Shown one piece after another: positions 1 through 8,001 of a stretch of DNA of 21,965 nucleotides. Origin of the DNA: a virus; the IMG/VR virus record IMGVR_UViG_3300027759_000473, positions 1 through 21,965 of that record, one strand, 5' to 3'. The notes beneath the pieces were generated by a model, which saw only the letters and a list, made by a program, of their open reading frames with translations, searched no databases and had not been told where the DNA came from. How positions within the stretch are numbered: the first letter of the stretch is position 1; each line of letters starts with the position of its first letter. The translations under genes and the position numbers were made by a program.

Positions 1-15
1 GTTAAATGTTGTCAT
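1..15 (-). CDS. 19: Start of next structural gene, presumed tail tube gp19 (partial)
   Basis: Only the first five codons are inside the window (M-T-T-F-N, ATG at 15 reading down to base 1). An AAAGGAGAG Shine-Dalgarno sequence lies a few bases upstream, in the 15-base gap after the sheath gene stop, so this is a real start. Identity as the tail tube protein rests on position only: in T4-like phages gene 19 follows gene 18 directly. The five residues themselves are not diagnostic. Confidence 0.6.
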
Positions 16-30
16 TTATTCTCTCCTTTA

Positions 31-1719
31 TTAAGCGCCGACTTCTTCGAAAGAAATTCCGGTGCGAGTTGCAATAAAGTTGAGCTGTATGAAGTTAATC
101 GCACGAGCTGGCTTGATAAAGATATCAGCAACAAAATTGTTGGTATCTATAACTTGGGCTGTGTTATTTGACTCATCGCAAACTACTTTAAAGTCCGTAA
201 TACCTCGGCGACCTTGAACGTCACGTAGGAACGGTTCGACTAGATTGCGGAACTGTGCACGTGTGAACGGGTCGTTGAACTCAAACAACTGGAACTTGGC
301 GGCTGTAGCGATTGCTTTCTCAAGCACAATAAACAATCTACGAACGTTAATACGGTCGAAGGCTGAAGGCTTGGCTAACAATGTTTTGTCACCGAATAAT
401 ACTGTACCGTTACCAGGGAATGTAACAACGGGGTTAACACCCTTTTTGTACAATGTGTCACGATCAGTTTTGCTCGGTGAGTAAGCTAACTTAACAACGT
501 TTTTAACTTGACCGCGGTTGAAACCAGCTGGTGAGAACCAAGGATCAGCAACGAAGTCTGTACGAACTGCAAGACCGGCTGTATCACCATTTAATGGGAT
601 ATAGCGATATACATCGTTGTAGCGGTCGTATTGGTATTTGTAGCCAGAGTCTAGAACAGCGTAAGAGCTAGATGTTAGAGATTCACGGAATGCAACAACA
701 TCGGTAGCTTCATTACCTGCATTGTTAACTACATCGGCCAGTTCAGGAGAAGCAAAAACGATTACGTCTTTTCTTACTTCAGCCACGCTAGAGATAGCAA
801 AGTTAACAACTGTAGAAGAGGCAGCACCTAATGGAAGTAACGAAATGTCATACAGTTCGTCGTTAGCAAACAAAGCCAAAGCACTTGTAATGTTACCATC
901 TGTTGGACTATCTGCAGATACACCACCTGATAAAGATATTGTAACGTTAGATGTCAAGTTAGCAAATAGAGATGCGTTAGCTGCATTACCCCAGGCTGTA
1001 CCTGTTGCAGAAACGTTAGCTGTGTGATCCATCCAGTAAACGTATTCTGATTGGTCATTTACTACATCTTTATAGTATGCTGAAGTCCCATCTGATCTCT
1101 TAGCGTTAGAGGCTTTAGATGCAAAAGCAAATTTCTCAACCACCGTGCCTGCTGTACCTGAGAACAATCCGTCTTCATCAATAACAGCAATGTGTAGTTC
1201 ATCATGTGAACCACCCAATGCACTTACATAACCAGATGTGCTTGGAGCAGCATCAAAGTTAGCAGCATAAGACCATGTTGAAAAGGCATTACCGTCAGCC
1301 ATTGACACTTTTAATGAATTACCCAATGTACCTGGATACTTAGCAGCCCACTCACCCACGGTACCTTCTCCAGCGGAGTAAGATGCTGTGTAATGATCTT
1401 CGTTTCTAATAATAACTGCCGTAGCAGCCGCGTTTGATTTTGCGTTTCTTGCGGTTGCTTGATTTACAACGCGGATTACTTGTAGGTTATTACCGTAAGA
1501 CAAGAAGTTTGCTGCAGTAAAGAACGATTGGAAAGTATTGCTGTCAGGCTTTCCAAAAGTATTTACAAGAGCGTTTTCTGAATCTATAGTGGTAACAACA
1601 CCAACTGGTCCCCATGCAAATGCGCCAGCAAAGCCGCCGGCTGTGGTAGCAACGGCTGGGACGACCGAGGTAAGGTCCTGCTCCGTTACCAGAACGCCTG
1701 GTGATAGCTGAAATGCCAT
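31..1719 (-). CDS. 18: Contractile tail sheath protein gp18
   Basis: Forms the contractile sheath around the tail tube; contraction drives the tube through the host envelope. The protein has 562 residues, shorter than T4 gp18 (about 659). The C-terminal ~110 residues are the most recognisable part of the phage sheath family: RRLFIVLEKAI, then FEFNDPFTRAQFRNLVEPFL, RRGITDFKVVCD, a TNNFVADIFIKPARAINFIQ stretch and a final FIATRTGISFEEVG. The N-terminus MAFQLSPGVLVTEQDL is also typical of sheath proteins. The middle third (about residues 100-300) is rich in Ala, Ser, Thr and Asn and is probably the exposed, variable part. An AAGGAG ribosome site precedes the ATG, and a late promoter lies about 50 bases upstream. 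It follows the large terminase gene and precedes the presumed tube gene, as in T4. Confidence 0.97.
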   Translation of the reverse strand: MAFQLSPGVLVTEQDLTSVVPAVATTAGGFAGAFAWGPVGVVTTIDSENALVNTFGKPDSNTFQSFFTAANFLSYGNNLQVIRVVNQATARNAKSNAAATAVIIRNEDHYTASYSAGEGTVGEWAAKYPGTLGNSLKVSMADGNAFSTWSYAANFDAAPSTSGYVSALGGSHDELHIAVIDEDGLFSGTAGTVVEKFAFASKASNAKRSDGTSAYYKDVVNDQSEYVYWMDHTANVSATGTAWGNAANASLFANLTSNVTISLSGGVSADSPTDGNITSALALFANDELYDISLLPLGAASSTVVNFAISSVAEVRKDVIVFASPELADVVNNAGNEATDVVAFRESLTSSSYAVLDSGYKYQYDRYNDVYRYIPLNGDTAGLAVRTDFVADPWFSPAGFNRGQVKNVVKLAYSPSKTDRDTLYKKGVNPVVTFPGNGTVLFGDKTLLAKPSAFDRINVRRLFIVLEKAIATAAKFQLFEFNDPFTRAQFRNLVEPFLRDVQGRRGITDFKVVCDESNNTAQVIDTNNFVADIFIKPARAINFIQLNFIATRTGISFEEVGA

Positions 1720-1768
1720 ATGTTTCTCCTTATAATGTTATTCCGTCATAACCAATTTTATACCAGTA

Positions 1769-1776
1769 TATTTATA
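1769..1776 (-). promoter_or_regulatory. T4-type late promoter for gp18
   Basis: The coding strand carries an exact TATAAATA box between the gp17 stop and the gp18 start, about 50 bases before the ATG. This is the box recognised by the T4 late sigma-like factor gp55 with its co-activators. It sits inside an imperfect inverted repeat (CAGTAT at 1764-1769, ATACTG at 1778-1783), so a TATAAATA also reads on the opposite strand; no gene lies there to use it. Transcription would start about six bases past the box. Confidence 0.8.
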
Positions 1777-1794
1777 AATACTGAACTTTGACTA

Positions 1795-3447
1795 TTACCA
1801 GTTACGTTCTTTTATAAAATCCGAGTAGTCTTTTTGATACTTGTCACTTATCCAAATATCTCCACCTATTACCTCTACATCTGGTTCAGTAGATAACCCG
1901 TTATCTATAAATCCAAATGGAGTTAATTCGTCTTCTATATTCTTCATCTGCGAACTATAGAGTGCTTGTCTATTGTTTGCATTCATTAGATCTTTAAACA
2001 TAGGATCGTTTGTTGCCCATGCGAAAAGAACTAACGTCATCGTTAAGTCGTCGTTATAGCCTTCATCAGCTTGAAATACCCCATTGTGTTCAATGAATGT
2101 TGAAAATTCCGATATAATGTCTCTATCAAATACAAGTAGTTTATTTTCTTCTACCAAAGATTTTAAAGTCGCACACCCTATGCGCTTGACTTGTTTTGTT
2201 GTTCTTACACCTAGAATAGAACTTCTTCCAGAACTAGATAGAACTTGACCGTATCTGGCATCTGATCCGACCCAGATCATGTTTTCATACTCAAGATCAT
2301 TATGAATAATATCGGCAACTTGTTGACCAATATCATTAATCTCAACCAATACATATGCACTGTTATAATCCTTAGATACCTTATGAATTACAGTAGGGTA
2401 TAAAAGAGGACTAATCTTGTTGTTTCTATATTTAGCTACAACTTTATAGGGGTATTCTGTAGTATCGATAACTGTAAAGGCAGAGTAATCACCGCCAATA
2501 CCTCTCGATGTATCTACAGTAGTAAAGTACACATGCCCAGTTACAGGGTATTCTAAAATATCTAACCCATCCTTTTCATGCATGAAAGGTATAGGTGACA
2601 TCCTAGCAATTGTATCAGGAGCAATTAATGTATTAGATGAACCAAGGAATGCACATAACACTTCTTGATTAAATTTAAGTTCACCTAATACAGACTTTTG
2701 CTCATCAGCCCACTTCTGGTCTCTACCTGGAATTTTCCAATAAGGAATTTGTAATGCAACAAATCCATTACGACCTTCTTGAGCATCATTCCAATACTTC
2801 CAAAAATGATTATAACCTAGAGGTGTGGAAGTTAGCAACACCTTTGTGGTTTCTCCAGCCATAATAGTTGGATATGTAGATGTAAAGAACTCTTCAGCTA
2901 CGTTGTTAGGAATAATAGCTGCCTCGTCAATGTACAACCAGTTAACTGATTTACCTCGAATACCAGAAGTAGAAGTTGCAGATGTAAATACCTTTGAACC
3001 ATTCTCTAGTTCAACGTCACCTTTGTTCCAGGTCTTAATACCTTGCTGCATCCACAGAGGTAAGTTCTCGTACATAATTTGGTAACGAGATAATACTTCT
3101 CTAGCCGCAGTTGACTTGTTAGCTAGAATAGCAACAGTCTTATTAGAATTAAAAATAGTGTAATGGAGAATACAGGCAGCCGATGTAATAGTCTTACCCT
3201 GTTGACGGCCTTCCATTAGAATAACTTTTCTGTTATTCATAATGACATCTACTTTTTCTCTCTGGCAGTCATATAAACTGAATAGAATCAAACCTCTATC
3301 TAATGAGACTATGTAGCAATAGTTTTCAATAAAGTATATTGGGTCTTCTTTGCACTTCATTAACTCCTTTACCTGCTCGGAGGTAAACTGCATCTCAAAG
3401 CCGGCAGGCTTGAGTAAGTCATTACCATTATAACTATTATTTTCCAT
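1795..3447 (-). CDS. 17: Terminase large subunit gp17 (packaging ATPase and nuclease)
   Basis: The motor that pumps DNA into the prohead and cuts it at the end of packaging. The N-terminal ATPase has a Walker A motif EGRQQGKT at residues 79-86, a Walker B motif LYIDEAA at 171-177 with catalytic Glu175, and a TSTP coupling motif near 206-209. The C-terminal RNase-H-fold nuclease has its acidic residues at Asp312 (VDTSRG), Glu369 (VEIND) and the Asp pair in YNDDLTM (466-467), matching the T4 gp17 layout. The length of 550 is slightly below T4 gp17 (about 610). The start overlaps the 3' end of the small terminase gene by 11 bases, which suggests translational coupling. All expected catalytic residues are present, so the gene looks intact. 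Confidence 0.97.
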   Translation of the reverse strand: MENNSYNGNDLLKPAGFEMQFTSEQVKELMKCKEDPIYFIENYCYIVSLDRGLILFSLYDCQREKVDVIMNNRKVILMEGRQQGKTITSAACILHYTIFNSNKTVAILANKSTAAREVLSRYQIMYENLPLWMQQGIKTWNKGDVELENGSKVFTSATSTSGIRGKSVNWLYIDEAAIIPNNVAEEFFTSTYPTIMAGETTKVLLTSTPLGYNHFWKYWNDAQEGRNGFVALQIPYWKIPGRDQKWADEQKSVLGELKFNQEVLCAFLGSSNTLIAPDTIARMSPIPFMHEKDGLDILEYPVTGHVYFTTVDTSRGIGGDYSAFTVIDTTEYPYKVVAKYRNNKISPLLYPTVIHKVSKDYNSAYVLVEINDIGQQVADIIHNDLEYENMIWVGSDARYGQVLSSSGRSSILGVRTTKQVKRIGCATLKSLVEENKLLVFDRDIISEFSTFIEHNGVFQADEGYNDDLTMTLVLFAWATNDPMFKDLMNANNRQALYSSQMKNIEDELTPFGFIDNGLSTEPDVEVIGGDIWISDKYQKDYSDFIKERNW

Positions 3448-3838
3448 TAATCATCTTCATAAGATCAGATGTAGAACCGGCAAATACAATATTATTCTGC
3501 TGTTTAATATTTTCGTTTTTACCGCTTGCTTTATCAATGTCTTTTTTAGTTTTATGAAGCCCAATAAGTTCTTTTGTTATAGCAGTTTGAGCAGATATTA
3601 ACTGCCCTGCAACTTCAAATGCTCTTGGGTTCTCTGAGTTCTTAGCAATATGAACTAGCTCAGTCATTACGTCTTCGTTCTTGTTAATTAATCCACGAAG
3701 AGTATTGCGGGCTAATTGAAAATCATCTTCCTGATCTAACTCAGAAGGATTATACTCAACCGGCATACTGGTTGGAATAGTTAAATCAACCGATGTATCT
3801 ACATTAAATACATCGTTAATTTTATTAAGAGATTTCAT
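3437..3838 (-). CDS. 16: Terminase small subunit gp16
   Basis: Regulates the large terminase and helps initiate packaging. It is a 133-residue, mostly helical protein with an acidic N-terminal region (QEDDF near residues 36-40) followed by a predicted long helical hairpin (about residues 43-105), as in T4-like small terminases. It is shorter than T4 gp16 (164). I place the start at the ATG at 3838, which overlaps the TGA of gene 15 by one base and has GAGGA seven bases upstream. An in-frame TTG at 3841 would add one residue but sits too close to the ribosome site. The call rests on position between gp15 and gp17 as well as sequence. Confidence 0.93.
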   Translation of the reverse strand: MKSLNKINDVFNVDTSVDLTIPTSMPVEYNPSELDQEDDFQLARNTLRGLINKNEDVMTELVHIAKNSENPRAFEVAGQLISAQTAITKELIGLHKTKKDIDKASGKNENIKQQNNIVFAGSTSDLMKMINGK

Positions 3839-4593
3839 CAAAAGTCCTCAAACGTATCTATAATACTAATTGTATCACCGGGAACGGCGGTACCTGGGTC
3901 GACTGTTGCGGAGTATGAGGATTGTTTATTTGTAAGAGCAGGATCTGAGAATGTATTAACGTTTGTAGTTCTAATAATGCCCTGTCTGTTAATTGGGCCG
4001 TAGAAGTTAAGTTTCATTGTGAAGTTAAGAGTCCAGATAATAGCTCTTCTTTGAGTAAAGTCACCCTCATACTCATCTTCATAGCTAATATTATCTAAAA
4101 TAACAGGTAAGTCGTTCTTAATACCCATTGCAGGAATTGCATTAAGAGTTAAGTTATAATCTGGATTAAAGTAAGGTAAGATCTGTTCAATGATCTGTAG
4201 CCCATCATCTTGGTTCTTTGTATATACATACAAAGTCATAGCAATATTATAGGGTGTAGGGGCGTATTGAGAATTCAAAGAAGTTGTTGATGAACCATTT
4301 AGTGCTCTATTCTGCTGTACCAGACTTACTCTTCTTGCTGGATCATAAGTCAAACTAATCATCTCAAAGCCAAGCCTTGGTAAGAAGGTCTGAAAGCTCT
4401 GTTCGAACGATTGAGGTTGAGCGGCAATTCTAGCTAAAAACTTTGACTTAGGTGAGTATGATAAAGGTACTCGGAGGGTCTGGGTAATATTCCCACTAGA
4501 ATCTAATCTATCTATATGGATGTTATTAAACATATTACCAAAAGCCACAATTGACTTTCGTACTGTACCGTGATAGAATTTATTATTAAACAT
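3838..4593 (-). CDS. 15: Tail sheath stabiliser / tail completion protein gp15
   Basis: Caps the finished tail by binding the last sheath and tube rings, forming the surface that joins the neck. It has 251 residues (T4 gp15: 272). The N-terminus MFNNKFYHGTVRKSIVAFGN is highly characteristic of the family, as is the central GDFTQRRAIIWTLNFTMKLN segment around residues 177-196. The C-terminal 50 residues are rich in Thr, Ser and Asp and probably flexible. The start overlaps the gp14 reading frame by 8 bases, and its GGAGAA ribosome site lies inside gp14. The gp15 stop overlaps the gp16 start by one base. The tight packing of genes 14 to 17 indicates a single translationally coupled operon. Confidence 0.95.
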   Translation of the reverse strand: MFNNKFYHGTVRKSIVAFGNMFNNIHIDRLDSSGNITQTLRVPLSYSPKSKFLARIAAQPQSFEQSFQTFLPRLGFEMISLTYDPARRVSLVQQNRALNGSSTTSLNSQYAPTPYNIAMTLYVYTKNQDDGLQIIEQILPYFNPDYNLTLNAIPAMGIKNDLPVILDNISYEDEYEGDFTQRRAIIWTLNFTMKLNFYGPINRQGIIRTTNVNTFSDPALTNKQSSYSATVDPGTAVPGDTISIIDTFEDF

Positions 4594-5329
4594 TTATTTC
4601 TCCGAATGGATTTCTTTCGGAGAAATCTAATACTGATATCTCACCTTTAAAGTCTTCATTATCAACGTTAGGTAATATGGTACCTAGGTTATAAGATTGA
4701 AGGATAATACCAGCCGGGCTATACTCTTCTAGTAACGCTCTATCGCCAGTCTGAAGCATTAAATTAAATTCGTTAATGTCTAATGAATCACCGTCTGCAA
4801 TACTATCGATTTCAGATATACCGGTATCAAATCTCTCAGAAGAGTACTGCATTAACTCACATTGGAGTTTATAGACGTAAAGTTTTCCAACCTGGAAGAA
4901 GGGGTCAGTTGATTCAACAAACTTAATTTCAAAGAAAGCTTTTGTCAATGGAAAGTAAATTATATCACCTTCAGCCGGCCGGGTCGTTAGCACTGCATCA
5001 CCAGACCTTGCAATCACCTCATCCCATCTTCTTCTAGATACAATAAAGGTTGCTGTATCTCTAATCTCCACACCAAACTTAGACATTAAGTCTCCGTCAC
5101 CTTCAAACCCGGTAACGTTCTGCATATACATTTCTAAAGGGTATGCCGATGAGTACTTATTAAGTACATCTTCACCCAAAATATCATCTTCATTAACAGA
5201 AGCTCTAGGGATATAATACGTATCCAAGCCGTAGATCTTCAGGCACTCTATTATAATGTCTTCCATGAGCAATTGCTCTGAAGATCTGCCACCAGGTATA
5301 CCAGATTGGAAATAAAAATTGGTTGCCAT
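4586..5329 (-). CDS. 14: Neck protein gp14
   Basis: Joins gp13 to form the neck that closes the filled head and receives the tail. It has 247 residues, close to T4 gp14 (256). The N-terminus NFYFQSGIPGGRSSEQLLME and the FGVEIRDTATFIVSRRRW segment near residues 85-102 are typical of the family; the C-terminal VLDFSERNPFGEINV is a conserved ending. The Shine-Dalgarno sequence is poor: only GTGGA about 14 bases upstream of the ATG, next to a 12-bp palindrome. Translation may therefore depend on coupling with gp13. The 3' end overlaps the gp15 start by 8 bases. Confidence 0.95.
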   Translation of the reverse strand: MATNFYFQSGIPGGRSSEQLLMEDIIIECLKIYGLDTYYIPRASVNEDDILGEDVLNKYSSAYPLEMYMQNVTGFEGDGDLMSKFGVEIRDTATFIVSRRRWDEVIARSGDAVLTTRPAEGDIIYFPLTKAFFEIKFVESTDPFFQVGKLYVYKLQCELMQYSSERFDTGISEIDSIADGDSLDINEFNLMLQTGDRALLEEYSPAGIILQSYNLGTILPNVDNEDFKGEISVLDFSERNPFGEINV

Positions 5330-5339
5330 TATTCGGTAT

Positions 5340-5351
5340 ATCCACGTGGAT
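5340..5351. repeat. 12-bp perfect palindrome ahead of gp14
   Basis: ATCCACGTGGAT reads the same on both strands and lies 11-22 bases upstream of the gp14 start, in the 81-base gap after gp13. It has no loop, so it is unlikely to fold as an RNA hairpin. It could be a protein-binding site, but nothing in the sequence assigns one. The rest of the gap shows no promoter box or terminator. Confidence 0.5.
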
Positions 5352-5410
5352 TAGTTATTGCCTTAATGGTATAATCCATATGTGGGCTGATGAGATAAGC
5401 TATAAACATT

Positions 5411-6370
5411 TCAACCTGTAAAAAAGTCCACAGGGAGTTCATAAGTTGATTTAACTTCTGCTCTTAACTCTGTAATTTCATCCATCGCTTCATCAAAGAT
5501 CTTTTGACCATTCATCGTTACCCCACCTGGTAATTGAACGCCTTCAAACTTCTTAAGATTAACACCCCATTGACGTTTAATTAAAGCAGTAGTATACCTC
5601 TTTAAGAATCCGTCATTGTATACATCGGTATAGGTATCAGGGTCAAGAGAACGATATGCTTCAATGATAATATAATCGCCTATAGCAAGATCACCCCCAT
5701 CACCCCATGTCAGATCAATATACAACCTGTTCATATGACGATTGAACCTAACAGGTTTTTGTCCTGTCATTAGGTCGTTAATCAAGTTAATATGCATCTT
5801 TAACATCGTAAAATACTGAATGTCAGTATTTGTTAAAGATTGAATGTTGTTAAGCAACAGCTGGTACTTAGCATCAAAGAAGCTAATACTGTTTGATCTA
5901 CTCGATAGAGGTAACGTTCTTACAACACTTAGTACCGAGTCGTTAAGAGTAACGTATTTGTTATCAAAGTTACCGAGTGTCATAGACGATACTACTGCAG
6001 ATGTACCAGAGCTAGCACCTGTTATCGTTTCGCCAACTGTAAATGTTTCAGCGGTATTCTTTACATATACTTTGTTAGCAGCAAACGCGGCATGAACAAA
6101 GGTTGTAGCTCCAGAAGATGACCCGGTAATCTTTTCGCCAATAGAAAAATTAGCGGCATTAACGCCAACAATTTGTAAAGTGGATGCGGTGATTTGTTCT
6201 TTAAGATAAACAGCCTCAACAGCATCATAATGGAAGTCTCTGTAGAACTGAATAGCCTCATCAACACGGTCTTCAAGTTGATCGTCGTCAACGTTGATTT
6301 CAATAACTGGGTGGCCTAGTGATCGGAGGCAATAATCTATGAGGTTTTGTCTAGATGAAGGTGAAGACAT
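5411..6370 (-). CDS. 13: Neck protein gp13 with inserted tandem beta-type module
   Basis: Forms the head-completion ring with gp14. It has 319 residues. The N-terminus (NLIDYCLRSLGHPVIEINVD, then QLEDRVDEAIQFYRDFHYDA) and C-terminal half (QYFTMLKMHINLINDLMTGQ, then RLYIDLTWGD and ITELRAEV) are clear gp13 sequence. Between YLKEQITAS (to residue 63) and NKYVTLNDSVLSV (from about 137) lies a ~70-residue block with two similar halves, FSIGEKITGSSSGATT near 75-90 and FTVGETITGASSGTSA near 110-125. This GET-I-TG-SSG pattern resembles short surface modules seen in other marine phage structural proteins and looks inserted into a neck fold. AGGAAAG precedes the ATG, and a late promoter lies 26 bases upstream. 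Confidence 0.94.
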   Translation of the reverse strand: MSSPSSRQNLIDYCLRSLGHPVIEINVDDDQLEDRVDEAIQFYRDFHYDAVEAVYLKEQITASTLQIVGVNAANFSIGEKITGSSSGATTFVHAAFAANKVYVKNTAETFTVGETITGASSGTSAVVSSMTLGNFDNKYVTLNDSVLSVVRTLPLSSRSNSISFFDAKYQLLLNNIQSLTNTDIQYFTMLKMHINLINDLMTGQKPVRFNRHMNRLYIDLTWGDGGDLAIGDYIIIEAYRSLDPDTYTDVYNDGFLKRYTTALIKRQWGVNLKKFEGVQLPGGVTMNGQKIFDEAMDEITELRAEVKSTYELPVDFFTG

Positions 6371-6395
6371 TGTATCTTTCCTAATTTATATGGTA

Positions 6396-6403
6396 TATTT
6401 ATA
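6396..6403 (-). promoter_or_regulatory. T4-type late promoter for gp13 and the head-neck operon
   Basis: An exact TATAAATA box on the coding strand 26 bases before the gp13 ATG, immediately after a GC-rich hairpin. It probably drives gp13, gp14, gp15, gp16 and gp17. A second, imperfect TATAAATT lies just downstream (6383-6390). Confidence 0.8.
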
Positions 6404-6407
6404 AGGA

Positions 6408-6425
6408 AAGGGCCCTAAGGCCCTT
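6408..6425 (-). terminator. Hairpin, probable terminator between the 79-residue gene and gp13
   Basis: The coding strand forms a 7-bp GC-rich stem AAGGGCC/GGCCCTT with a 4-base loop, 23 bases after the stop of the 79-residue gene. The T tract after it is weak (TTCCTTA), so termination may be partial. It sits directly before a late promoter, a common terminator-promoter order. The stem is symmetrical and could act on either strand. Confidence 0.6.
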
Positions 6426-6447
6426 GTAGATTATTCTTTAATATAAC

Positions 6448-6687
6448 TTAAGCTACATTAGAGGATATGATCGCTGTAGATGTTTCTCGGTCTGCTTTTA
6501 AATATCCTGTGCATGTAATATTGTAATCATTACCATTCTTATCTTTTTCACTCTTTACTGGTACTGTAATATCTAGGTTTTTAAAAAGATATTCCTTTTC
6601 ACCTTCAAATACACGCCAGACATGATCCATAGTACCTCGTCCGGTCTGACCTCTGGATTTATTAAACCTTATATGATAGGTGTTCAT
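6448..6687 (-). CDS. Small conserved phage-type protein of unknown function (79 aa)
   Basis: Function not recognised. A 79-residue soluble protein without signal peptide or membrane segment. It reads as a small beta-rich fold: HVWRVFEGEKEYLFKNLDI near residues 22-40, then a polar turn (SEKDKNGND) and YNITCTGYLKADRETSTAII. It overlaps the oxygenase stop by four bases (ATGA), so the two are probably translated together and may act together. I recall similar short proteins in marine T4-like phages near gene 13 but cannot confirm this here. Alternatives are a small virion protein or a partner of the oxygenase. Confidence 0.75.
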   Translation of the reverse strand: MNTYHIRFNKSRGQTGRGTMDHVWRVFEGEKEYLFKNLDITVPVKSEKDKNGNDYNITCTGYLKADRETSTAIISSNVA

Positions 6688-7403
6688 ATTACTTCAGCAG
6701 CAGGAGCAGTTGTATTAATATTTGGATCAGGTATAACAGTTAGATTAAAATGAACAAACTTAATAGGTATATCCGCCGCATGACGGGTAAACGAATGCAT
6801 TAACCAGGAGTTTGCAAAAATCATCATACCAGGTTTAGGAGTAAAATTAATCATCTTACTAGCAGAGGTTACCATGGTAACGTTTTGCTCAGGTAAGTCA
6901 ATTTGAACCTTAGCTGCCCGGGGATCATGAAATACTACATTTGAACCGTTTTCTGGAGTCTCAAGAAAATAGAATCCTATAATTTGAGATCCATACCCAT
7001 GCACATGGGCATCCATAGCAGAATGTTTATGGTGTTCTTGAGTCCACATTTCTGTAAACTGAACTGCTTTATCTCGCATGTCATATCCCTGTTCATTAAG
7101 GATATTCCAAGCAGTAGCTCCAACAAATTGTGTAAACTCTGCCATACGAGGATCTCCAAAATAGTTATCAGTCATATAGACAGGATAAATTTCGTTAAGA
7201 TCAACATCTTTACGCCGAACTTCTAAATTTTCTTCTGATACTACATTAACTGTTTCAAGAAAATCTGGTCGCTCAATTAAGTAAATAGGACACGGAAAGT
7301 GATGACCAACTTGTAATTGGGTATTCAAAGCAACATCCGTGATCGATTTTTTAGTTTTATTGACAGGGTTCTTAGATGTTTTTTTAGGTAAAGTTTTTGT
7401 CAT
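6684..7403 (-). CDS. 2OG-Fe(II) oxygenase-like protein
   Basis: Probable 2-oxoglutarate and Fe(II)-dependent dioxygenase of the type common in marine T4-like phages (239 aa). After a Lys-rich N-terminus (residues 1-20) the core shows MDAHVHGYGSQIIGFYFLET at 130-149, VVFHDPRAA at 156-164, then PKPGMMIFANSWLMHSFTRH at 189-208 and IKFVHFNLTV. This fits the double-stranded beta-helix: a first His (H133 or H135) and a distal His (H203) as iron ligands, with a conserved DPR strand between. A basic residue for 2-oxoglutarate may be K215 or R207. The substrate is unknown; proposed roles for relatives include protein or nucleotide modification. The gene overlaps the 79-residue gene by four bases and is flanked by hairpins, unlike the virion genes around it. 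Confidence 0.82.
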   Translation of the reverse strand: MTKTLPKKTSKNPVNKTKKSITDVALNTQLQVGHHFPCPIYLIERPDFLETVNVVSEENLEVRRKDVDLNEIYPVYMTDNYFGDPRMAEFTQFVGATAWNILNEQGYDMRDKAVQFTEMWTQEHHKHSAMDAHVHGYGSQIIGFYFLETPENGSNVVFHDPRAAKVQIDLPEQNVTMVTSASKMINFTPKPGMMIFANSWLMHSFTRHAADIPIKFVHFNLTVIPDPNINTTAPAAEVI

Positions 7404-7421
7404 AATATATCTCGTTATTAA

Positions 7422-7440
7422 GTGTATATTATATATACAC
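7422..7440 (-). promoter_or_regulatory. AT-rich hairpin with a sigma70-like -10 box ahead of the oxygenase
   Basis: The coding strand has GTGTATAT and ATATACAC arms (8 bp) around a 3-base loop. A perfect TATAAT reads across the loop at 7433-7428, about 25 bases before the oxygenase ATG. No convincing -35 hexamer is seen at the right distance (TGGTTT at best). No T run follows, so it is a poor terminator. It could be a host-type promoter for the oxygenase unit, or simply AT-rich spacer. Confidence 0.35.
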
Positions 7441-7488
7441 TTTAACGTTTAAACCACAGCTAAAGAGTTAATCTTGATTAAGTATCGA

Positions 7489-7986
7489 TTAAATAATTTC
7501 AACCCATTGCCATGTAATAAAATTAAATCTATATTGTTTATTATCAAATGGTTTTGCTGGGGTATCTTTCCAGTTATTATCTGCACCACTCCATACTGTT
7601 AAGATACCAAGACCTAATTTATTAGGATTTTGTTCTGGGCGCACAATAGGAGGAACCATAGTACATGTAGCTTCATCTAATGTCCATGCTGACCAATTTT
7701 CACCGTATTCTTGAGCAGCAAATGCATTGCGAGTTGTTTGTTGCTTAGCTGTTTTTTCTTCAGCAGTCATTTCACGTAATGACCAAGTATCTTTCCAAAC
7801 CCCGTCTACTTTAGCATAAACAGGTGTTTCAGATTCTAAAATTTGGTATACACCAGGTACAGGACGTTCTACCCTGGTAAATGGTTCCCAATGCGCTGGG
7901 ATAGAACCAAATGCCTGTAGAAGATTGCTTTCAAGGGCAGGGTGATTTTTTACCTGACCGTTTTCTGTTTCGATATAAAGATTCAT
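7489..7986 (-). CDS. Phage accessory protein, possibly tail fibre assembly related (165 aa)
   Basis: Not firmly recognised. A 165-residue soluble protein beginning MNLYIETENGQVKNHPALES. The middle (PVYAKVDGVWKDTWSLREMT, then AEEKTAKQQTTRN at about 84-96) resembles the Leu/Met-T-x-E-E-K helix found in phage tail fibre assembly chaperones. It ends in a Trp/Tyr-rich YRFNFITWQWVEII. It carries its own AGGAG ribosome site and comes directly after three long adhesin-like genes. A role in folding or attaching those fibres is plausible from context but not shown. It could also be a minor virion protein. Confidence 0.6.
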   Translation of the reverse strand: MNLYIETENGQVKNHPALESNLLQAFGSIPAHWEPFTRVERPVPGVYQILESETPVYAKVDGVWKDTWSLREMTAEEKTAKQQTTRNAFAAQEYGENWSAWTLDEATCTMVPPIVRPEQNPNKLGLGILTVWSGADNNWKDTPAKPFDNKQYRFNFITWQWVEII

Positions 7987-8001
7987 ATTTTCTCCTAAAA
8001 A

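Noticed and set aside
3839-3841. TTG start for gp16, one codon upstream of the ATG
   Set aside because: The ATG at 3838 has better spacing to GAGGA and forms the usual stop-start overlap with gp15; TTG would leave too short a spacer.
5330-5410. Possible small gene or promoter in the gp13-gp14 gap
   Set aside because: The 81-base gap holds no TATAAATA box, no convincing start with a ribosome site and no terminator; only the 12-bp palindrome stands out.
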